Source of the DNA: Chloroflexota bacterium
GTDB taxonomy: Bacteria; Chloroflexota; Anaerolineae; Aggregatilineales; Phototrophicaceae
Reading direction: 5' to 3'
NCBI GenBank assembly: GCA_003242205.1
Contig: QGUR01000296.1
Location: forward strand, 1-5,613
DNA: 5,613 nucleotides
This document shows, one piece after another, positions 1 through 3,919 of this stretch. How positions within the stretch are numbered: the first letter of the stretch is position 1; each line of letters starts with the position of its first letter. The notes below the pieces were generated by a model. That model did not search any database. It had not been told where the DNA came from and was given only the letters and a program-made list of their open reading frames with translations. A program made the position numbers and the translations under genes.

Positions 1-2
1 AA

Positions 3-656
3 GTTGCACATAAGCGCCACGAAAACCACCCCGGACGTGGCCCGACGCTTCTGATGATGAACCACATCTCGCTGCTAGACCCGGTGCTGTGCATGGGCGC
101 GGTGACCAACCGGTTCGTCATTCCCATGACCAAGATCGAAAATCTACGCAACCCGCTGATCGGCCCTTTTGTGCGTTTCTGGGGCGCGTTCGCGGTCAGC
201 CGCGGCGAAGTCGACCGGAAAGCGTTGATGAACTCGATTGAACTCCTCAAGAGTGGGCAGCTCATTCTGATCGCGCCCGAAGGGACGCGACAACTCAACG
301 GCCTGTCACAACCAAAGGACGGGCTGGCATATGTCGCAACCAAGGCCAACGCAGTCATCGTTCCGGCGGCCATTTCAGGCGCGATTGGCTGGCAGGACAA
401 TCTGAAGCGGCTAAAACGCACGCGCATTCAGGTCAACTTTGGCCCGCCCTTCCGTTTCAAGGCTGGCGACGGCGGGCGTATCCCGCGCGAGACTCTACGC
501 GCCATGACTGACGAAGCCATGTACCAGCTTGCGCTTGCCCTGCGCGATCCGGGCCTGCGCGGCGTCTACAGCGACGTCAGCCGGGCGACGACCGAGTACC
601 TCGAATTCGTCGATCCGCGCACCCTCGCCCCGATTTCTCAGGCTGTCGAAGCCTGA
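3..656 (+). CDS. plsC: 1-acyl-sn-glycerol-3-phosphate acyltransferase (PlsC family), N-terminus outside window
   Basis: The product transfers an acyl chain to the sn-2 position of lysophosphatidic acid, giving phosphatidic acid for membrane phospholipids at the inner face of the membrane. The frame is open back to the left edge and reads family-like sequence (HENHPGRGPTLLMMNH), so the ATG at 54 is internal and the true start lies upstream. Counting from base 3, the acyltransferase block I NHISLLD is at residues 20-26 (catalytic His21 and Asp26), a block II-like AVSRGEVDR is at 64-72, block III EGTR at 93-96 binds the glycerol phosphate, and block IV is around VIVPAAISG with Pro121. The 217 visible residues cover almost the whole catalytic domain; only an N-terminal stretch, often a membrane-anchoring helix, is missing. 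The family assignment is strong. Substrate specificity (glycerophospholipid versus another lysolipid or ornithine lipid acyl acceptor) cannot be settled. No clear terminator follows the stop codon. Confidence 0.9.
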   Translation, partial: VAHKRHENHPGRGPTLLMMNHISLLDPVLCMGAVTNRFVIPMTKIENLRNPLIGPFVRFWGAFAVSRGEVDRKALMNSIELLKSGQLILIAPEGTRQLNGLSQPKDGLAYVATKANAVIVPAAISGAIGWQDNLKRLKRTRIQVNFGPPFRFKAGDGGRIPRETLRAMTDEAMYQLALALRDPGLRGVYSDVSRATTEYLEFVDPRTLAPISQAVEA

Positions 657-720
657 CACCAACCGAACGCCAGCTCCCCTAGCCGCCGTTAGAGTTTCCA
701 AATTTTAGTGTTTATTTATT

Positions 721-748
721 TTGTAATTACACTGAAGCGTGATATCTT
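721..748 (+). promoter_or_regulatory. Possible promoter of the small membrane-protein gene
   Basis: This is an AT-rich stretch between two GC-rich genes. A TTGTAA -35-like box (721-726) is separated by 16 bases from a TATCTT -10-like box (743-748), about 30 bases before the likely start codon at 780. The match to sigma-70-type consensus is only partial, so this is a candidate. It would make the small gene independent of the upstream acyltransferase gene. Confidence 0.3.
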
Positions 749-779
749 GAGAATCAATAAGAATTTAATGGAGGCTGAA

Positions 780-1103
780 ATGTCATTTCAGTCACACGCT
801 TCAACCCCTACACAATGGATGGAAACCGGCGTTCGCCGTCATGAGGGCAGGCTCGCGCGTCTGAGCATTCCGGGTAGCGCCAGACTGGCAGTAGGCGTGT
901 TGATCGTCATTGCGCTGGCGCTCATACTGGCGTCCGCTCTATTTTCGCTGCTGCACCCGGCCGCTATTTCCGGCAACGCTGACAGCGTTGCAGACGATGC
1001 AGCCAGCCTGCACGTCGTCTTTCTCACAACCTGCAGCCCGTTTGGCGCGCTGGCCGAATGCCTGAGCGTCGATGCGCTGATTGCGGCACAACCACCAACA
1101 TAA
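780..1103 (+). CDS. Small single-pass membrane protein of unknown function (107 aa)
   Basis: I do not recognise a family. The ATG at 780 is preferred because GGAGG sits at 770-774, five bases upstream; an in-frame ATG at 708 would add 24 residues but has no ribosome-binding site. Residues 1-34 are polar and rich in Arg and His (RRHEGRLAR), followed by one strongly hydrophobic helix at about 35-58 (AVGVLIVIALALILASALF). A small Ala/Asp-rich tail follows, carrying Cys85 and Cys94. By the positive-inside rule the N-terminus should be cytoplasmic and the tail outside, where the two cysteines could form a disulfide. No lipobox or cleavable signal is evident. It has its own AT-rich upstream region and a strong hairpin after the stop, so it looks monocistronic. 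The ribosome-binding site, hydrophobic helix and terminator support a real gene; the function is unknown. Confidence 0.6.
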   Translation: MSFQSHASTPTQWMETGVRRHEGRLARLSIPGSARLAVGVLIVIALALILASALFSLLHPAAISGNADSVADDAASLHVVFLTTCSPFGALAECLSVDALIAAQPPT

Positions 1104-1129
1104 TCACCAACAACACGCCCTGTATAATT

Positions 1130-1162
1130 GCAGACGCCCTTTTCAGGGCGTCTGCCGTTTGT
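1130..1162 (+). terminator. Hairpin terminator after the small membrane-protein gene
   Basis: A perfect 11-bp GC-rich stem is formed by GCAGACGCCCT (1130-1140) and AGGGCGTCTGC (1145-1155) around a TTTC loop. It is followed by CGTTTGT, a short and imperfect T-tract. It lies 26 bases after the stop codon of the 107-residue protein and before the glmS leader, which fits an intrinsic terminator separating the two units. Efficiency is uncertain because the T-tract is weak. Confidence 0.75.
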
Positions 1163-1203
1163 AGGACATCGGCACTATTTGCGTTTTGTCCGTCCTAACA
1201 GTA

Positions 1204-1228
1204 AGATAATTATTGCACAATATTATCA
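1204..1228 (+). promoter_or_regulatory. AT-rich promoter/operator-like region of the glmS transcript
   Basis: Two -10-like boxes, GATAAT (1205-1210) and TATTAT (1221-1226), lie in the only AT-rich patch between the upstream terminator and the ribozyme, so glmS transcription probably starts nearby. No convincing -35 box is at the right distance. The patch is also an imperfect inverted repeat: GATAAT-T-ATT (1205-1214) faces AATATTATC (1219-1227) across GCAC with one bulged T. That could be an operator or simply overlapping promoter boxes. The exact start is not determined. Confidence 0.35.
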
Positions 1229-1321
1229 GGTCGAAAGGAGGTCAACGACAGCAACCACGTAACGGAGGGACAAAGCGCATGGCCCTGATACATCAGGTAT
1301 CAGGGTGACGAGGTGGCGGTT

Positions 1322-1338
1322 TCCCACAGCAGGTGGGA
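1322..1338 (+). other. Accessory hairpin inserted in the P2 region of the ribozyme
   Basis: TCCCAC (1322-1327) pairs with GTGGGA (1333-1338) around AGCAG. It sits between the 5' P2 strand and the ATCGAG segment, where the Bacillus subtilis ribozyme has only a short connection. It looks like a peripheral stem that extends P2 without altering the conserved core. Confidence 0.6.
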
Positions 1339-1391
1339 GAAAATCGAGTGATCAGCGGATGCCGCCAGGGCGCTTCACCGCCCTATGTCCC

Positions 1392-1400
1392 CTCCTCCGT
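1392..1400 (+). promoter_or_regulatory. Anti-Shine-Dalgarno-like element in the ribozyme P3-P4 linker
   Basis: CTCCTCCGT is the exact reverse complement of ACGGAGGAG (1549-1557), which contains the glmS ribosome-binding site. The same linker (1386-1400) is also complementary to the bases just before the cleavage site (1262-1272): ACGGAGG with CCTCCGT, plus GACA with TGTC, with a 4-base bulge. The two pairings exclude each other. The complementarity is seen directly; a role in masking the ribosome-binding site is inference. Confidence 0.4.
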
Positions 1401-1436
1401 ACAGAACAAGCGTGTTGCGAAAACTGCCGGGTAACC

Positions 1437-1470
1437 GGCAGGACAAGCAACAGGCAGTGAAGACAAGCAA
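1437..1470 (+). repeat. Partial tandem duplication of the P4 3' strand
   Basis: GGCAG followed directly by GACAAGCAA (1437-1450) forms the 3' side of the ribozyme P4 domain. A second copy, GGCAG-TGAA-GACAAGCAA (1453-1470), follows at once with a 4-base insertion. The second copy lies just outside the ribozyme core and could pair with the same 5' strand in a shifted register. Confidence 0.6.
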
Positions 1471-1486
1471 GCCCGGTGTTCTGGAT

Positions 1487-1526
1487 CGCCGGTGCTGTCT
1501 GGCGTTTTTACTGGTAGCCGCCAGAC
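1487..1526 (+). promoter_or_regulatory. Possible attenuator: two mutually exclusive hairpins between ribozyme and glmS
   Basis: CGCCGG (1487-1492) can pair with CTGGCG (1499-1504, including one G-U pair). It is followed directly by TTTTT (1505-1509), which resembles a short intrinsic terminator. The 3' arm can instead join the longer stem GTCTGGCG (1497-1504) with CGCCAGAC (1519-1526), a perfect 8-bp pairing that would break the terminator-like hairpin. The longer hairpin alone could also just be a structured spacer. No regulatory ligand or protein is implied by the sequence. Confidence 0.3.
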
Positions 1527-1550
1527 CTATGCCAATAACAACCTGAAAAC

Positions 1551-1557
1551 GGAGGAG
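1551..1557 (+). promoter_or_regulatory. glmS ribosome-binding site
   Basis: GGAGGAG is a strong Shine-Dalgarno sequence with 8 bases to the ATG at 1566. It fixes the glmS start together with the obligatory Met-Cys N-terminus, and is the target of the complementary element at 1392-1400. Confidence 0.85.
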
Positions 1558-1565
1558 AACCCCCT

Positions 1566-3413
1566 ATGTGCGGCATTGTCGGATATGTCGGCGCACGTGA
1601 AGCCGCGCCGCTGATTATTGATGGCCTGCAGCGACTGGAATATCGTGGCTACGACTCGGCAGGCATCGCCGTCATCCATAACGCGCAAATTCACCTTCGC
1701 CGCGACGTCGGCAAACTGAACAATCTGCGCGCCAAGCTGGAACAGGCCCCGCTTCAGGGCAACATCGGCGTCGGGCACACGCGCTGGGCGACGCACGGCA
1801 TACCGGCGGAACATAACGCCCATCCCCACCTGAGCATGGATGGCCGTTTTGTGATCGTTCATAACGGTATCGTCGAGAATTTTCGCGAACTGCGTGAAGA
1901 ACTACAGGCCGAAGGCGTACAATTTCGCTCCGAAACCGACAGCGAAGTCATCGCGCATTTGGTCGCGGCACATGCGGCGAACGGCGCGCACGGCGATCTG
2001 GCCGAAGCCGTACGCCGGGCAGCCGCGCGACTGAAGGGCGCGCACGCCATTGTCGCCCTGTCTACCGACCAGCCGGATCGTCTGGTGGCGGTGCGAATCG
2101 GCAATGCAGGCGGCGTCGCGGTGGGCATTGGCGATGGCGAGTATTTTGTCGCCTCGGACATTCCGGCCATTCTCGATTACACGCGGCGAGTCGTCTTTCT
2201 CGATGACCGGCAGATGGCGCTCATCTCGAATGATGGTTATGAGGTCACCGACCTGAGCCGGAAGCCCGTACCGGTCAGCGTGCATACCATCCCCTGGGAC
2301 CCGATTGGCGCGGCGCGCGGTGAGTACGCGCACTTCATGCAGAAAGAGATTTTCGAGCAGGGCCGCAGCCTGACCGACACGCTGCGTGGCCGCGTGATGT
2401 TCGAACAGGCGGAAATCTGCCTGCCAGAATTAAATCTCGACGCGGCAACAGCCCGCCGCCTGCGTCGAATCGCCATTGTGGCCTGTGGAACCAGCTACTT
2501 CAGCGGTCTGGTAGGCAAGTTCTATTTCGAGAAGCTGGCGCGGGTACAGGTTGACGTTGACTACGGCAGCGAATTTCGCTACCGCGACCCCATCATCGAC
2601 GAAACGACAGCCGTACTCGCGATCACGCAGAGCGGTGAAACCGTCGATACGCTGGCCGCGCTTGAAGAAGCGCGTCGCAAGCGCGCGACCATCTGGAGCA
2701 TTGTCAACGCCGTCGGCAGCCAAGCAATGCGTATCGCCGACGGCGCGCTGACCATGAACGCCGGGCCGGAGATCGGCGTTGCCTCCACCAAGGCGTTCAC
2801 CGCCAGCGTCGTCGACCAGTATCTGCTGGCGCTTTACCTAGCGCAGCTGCGAGGCACGCTTGCGCCGAACGACATCCGGCAACACATTGCCGATCTGGCG
2901 CGGCTTCCGGCGCTGGTCGGGCAAGCGCTGGAAACCGATGGCGCTGTCCGGCAGTTGGCCGAAGTGCTCGCCAGCTACAAGAACTTCCTGTTTTTGGGCC
3001 GGGGCATCAACTATCCCATCGCGCTGGAAGGCGCGCTCAAGCTCAAGGAAATCAGCTATCTGCACGCCGAGGGCTATCCGGCAGGCGAGATGAAACACGG
3101 CCCGATTGCGCTGGTCGATGAAACCATGCCGGTGGTCGCCATCGCCCTCAAAGACGCGCTGTATGACAAGATGATCAGCCAGATCGAGCAGGTCAAGGCG
3201 CGGCGGGGCATCGTCGTGGCGCTGGCGACGGAAGGCGACACAGCCATTGCCCAGAAAGCCGACCACGTCATTTACCTGCCGGAAACGCCGCCCCTGCTGG
3301 CTCCGGTAGTCGCAGTCATTCCGCTGCAACTGCTTGCCTACCACGTCGCCGTCCACCGCGGGGCCGACGTTGACCAGCCACGCAATCTGGCCAAAAGCGT
3401 GACCGTGGAATAA
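1566..3413 (+). CDS. glmS: Glutamine--fructose-6-phosphate aminotransferase (isomerizing), glucosamine-6-phosphate synthase
   Basis: This cytoplasmic enzyme makes glucosamine-6-phosphate from fructose-6-phosphate and glutamine, the first step toward UDP-GlcNAc and peptidoglycan. The 615 residues match the family's usual length of about 600-610. An N-terminal class II glutaminase domain (about 2-220) starts MCGIVGYVG; Cys2 becomes the catalytic nucleophile after Met removal. HTRWATHG (71-78), HNG (99-101) and Asp125 complete the site. Two SIS sugar-isomerase domains follow: about 290-425 with ACGTS (306-310) and TQSGET (354-359), and about 465-600 with LGRG (477-480), Lys492, Glu495 and His511. 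The C-terminal DQPRNLAKSVTVE carries the conserved Ala609-Lys610 of the sugar-binding tail and ends in the typical V-E. No key residue is missing. The glmS ribozyme upstream implies control by the product. It appears monocistronic: a hairpin follows the stop codon and the next gene starts about 500 bases later. Confidence 0.98.
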   Translation: MCGIVGYVGAREAAPLIIDGLQRLEYRGYDSAGIAVIHNAQIHLRRDVGKLNNLRAKLEQAPLQGNIGVGHTRWATHGIPAEHNAHPHLSMDGRFVIVHNGIVENFRELREELQAEGVQFRSETDSEVIAHLVAAHAANGAHGDLAEAVRRAAARLKGAHAIVALSTDQPDRLVAVRIGNAGGVAVGIGDGEYFVASDIPAILDYTRRVVFLDDRQMALISNDGYEVTDLSRKPVPVSVHTIPWDPIGAARGEYAHFMQKEIFEQGRSLTDTLRGRVMFEQAEICLPELNLDAATARRLRRIAIVACGTSYFSGLVGKFYFEKLARVQVDVDYGSEFRYRDPIIDETTAVLAITQSGETVDTLAALEEARRKRATIWSIVNAVGSQAMRIADGALTMNAGPEIGVASTKAFTASVVDQYLLALYLAQLRGTLAPNDIRQHIADLARLPALVGQALETDGAVRQLAEVLASYKNFLFLGRGINYPIALEGALKLKEISYLHAEGYPAGEMKHGPIALVDETMPVVAIALKDALYDKMISQIEQVKARRGIVVALATEGDTAIAQKADHVIYLPETPPLLAPVVAVIPLQLLAYHVAVHRGADVDQPRNLAKSVTVE

Positions 3414-3416
3414 TCG

Positions 3417-3451
3417 AAAAGCGGGCGGTGCGCTTTACAGGCACCGCCCGC
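3417..3451 (-). terminator. Strong hairpin terminator downstream of glmS, best oriented for the minus strand
   Basis: GCGGGCGGTGC (3421-3431) and GCACCGCCCGC (3441-3451) form a perfect 11-bp GC-rich stem around a 9-base loop, starting 7 bases after the glmS stop codon. On the + strand the stem is followed by CTGCGTATCC, with no T-tract. On the minus strand it is followed by TTTTCGATTA, a short T-tract. It can therefore act as an intrinsic terminator for transcription coming leftward, and at least as a 3'-end stabilising hairpin for glmS. Confidence 0.7.
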
Positions 3452-3460
3452 CTGCGTATC

Positions 3461-3742
3461 CTAACCCCACACGATCGCAGCAACGATCTCCAGTCGCAGA
3501 AACCACTCGCTGTGTGTGGTCTGCTCGCCGCTGATTCGCAAATACCGAGCTTGAGAACAAGATTGTCCTGCCCGGTGCCGTGACGTTTTCGGGCACTTCC
3601 GCCGCCGGTGTCGCTTCAACCTCTGCGTGCTTTCTTCAACAGGAACCGGCATTCGCCGCGAACATAGCCCGAAGGAATAGCAACGGGCTGTTGGAATATC
3701 CCCAAAGCGAGACAGCGCAGCGCAAACCTCACACCTGCCCAT
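3461..3742 (-). pseudogene. Possible decayed minus-strand gene (93-codon open frame, unrecognised)
   Basis: An open frame runs leftward from 3742 and stops at 3461, ten bases before the minus-strand face of the hairpin terminator. No ribosome-binding site precedes its ATG. The C-terminal part reads protein-like (ARYLRISGEQ, then SEWFLRLEIVAAIVWG), while the N-terminal part is rich in Cys, Arg and Pro and looks like out-of-frame translation. In the other two minus-strand frames, upstream stretches look more natural: GIFQQPVAIPSGYVRGECRF (about 3700-3640) and EATPAAEVPENVTAPG (about 3615-3570). Coding-like segments stepping through three frames fit a frameshifted gene remnant, but the region is short and no family is recognised. 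It may equally be non-coding sequence. Confidence 0.2.
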
Positions 3743-3919
3743 CTATATTTATCCTGTAATTAATATACAATGTCATGCAGGCTGGCTCTGCCGGCGCAAT
3801 CCTTAATCAACTCTCAGTGTTTCGTAAGGCGAACGGGGAATGGTTTACAATCGCACGAGTCTGATTGGGAACGGTTTGAAACGATCCCCCTTGATGACGC
3901 GGAGAGTTGCCGCAGCCGT

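Larger units (their letters stand above)
1274..1452 (+). ncRNA. glmS self-cleaving ribozyme (glucosamine-6-phosphate-sensing riboswitch)
   Basis: The RNA uses glucosamine-6-phosphate as a cofactor to cleave its own mRNA, giving feedback control of the gene downstream, here glmS. Segments match the known ribozyme in order. The cleavage site A/GCGC falls between 1274 and 1275. P1 is a perfect 9-bp hairpin (1283-1291 with 1297-1305). The conserved GACGAGG follows at 1307-1313. P2 pairs TGGCGG (1314-1319) with CCGCCA (1362-1367), and the conserved GCGGATGCC is at 1355-1363. P3 pairs GGGCG (1368-1372) with CGCCC (1379-1383). P4 pairs TGTTGC (1413-1418) with GCAACA (1447-1452), then a GAAAA/GACAA internal loop, then a 7-bp stem (1424-1430 with 1435-1441) capped by GTAA. 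CTT (1373-1375) with AAG (1408-1410) could be the P3.1 pseudoknot. Oddities are an extra hairpin inside P2 (1322-1338) and a long pyrimidine-rich P3-P4 linker. Position directly before glmS strongly supports the call; cleavage itself is not shown. Confidence 0.93.
3414..3919. other. 506-base intergenic region between glmS and the permease gene
   Basis: Beyond the hairpin and the doubtful minus-strand frame, the stretch 3743-3919 holds no RNA gene or repeat that I can recognise. It does hold an AT-rich patch (3741-3772) with a TACAAT -10-like box on the + strand (3766-3771). On the minus strand the same patch offers a TTGTAT box (3770-3765) 17 bases from TATAGA. A second + strand TACAAT lies at 3846-3851. 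Good -35 partners are lacking for the + strand boxes, so the permease promoter is not fixed, but it should lie within 3740-3900. Confidence 0.4.

Noticed and set aside
54..656. ATG at 54 as the start of the acyltransferase
   Set aside because: The frame stays open to the left edge, and the residues before this Met match the conserved run-up to the NHxxxxD motif, so the Met is internal.
1123..1128. Perfect TATAAT box
   Set aside because: No -35 box lies at a suitable distance, and a start here would run straight into the terminator hairpin at 1130-1155.
1234..1241. Strong AAAGGAGG ribosome-binding-like sequence in the leader
   Set aside because: No start codon follows at a usable distance and no open frame begins there. 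It may matter for RNA pairing, but no gene is supported.
1279..1308. Nine-codon mini-ORF (MALIHQVSG) with GGAGG upstream
   Set aside because: It lies wholly in the P1 hairpin of the ribozyme, so the sequence is explained by RNA structure, and the distance to the ribosome-binding site is long.
1902..3356. Several minus-strand and shifted frames inside glmS
   Set aside because: They are shadows of a complete, well-conserved gene, with compositions rich in Arg, Ala and Ser and no ribosome-binding sites.
3461..3742. CRISPR, tRNA or insertion-sequence remnant in the glmS-permease gap
   Set aside because: No regularly spaced repeats, cloverleaf or terminal inverted repeats with target duplication were found.
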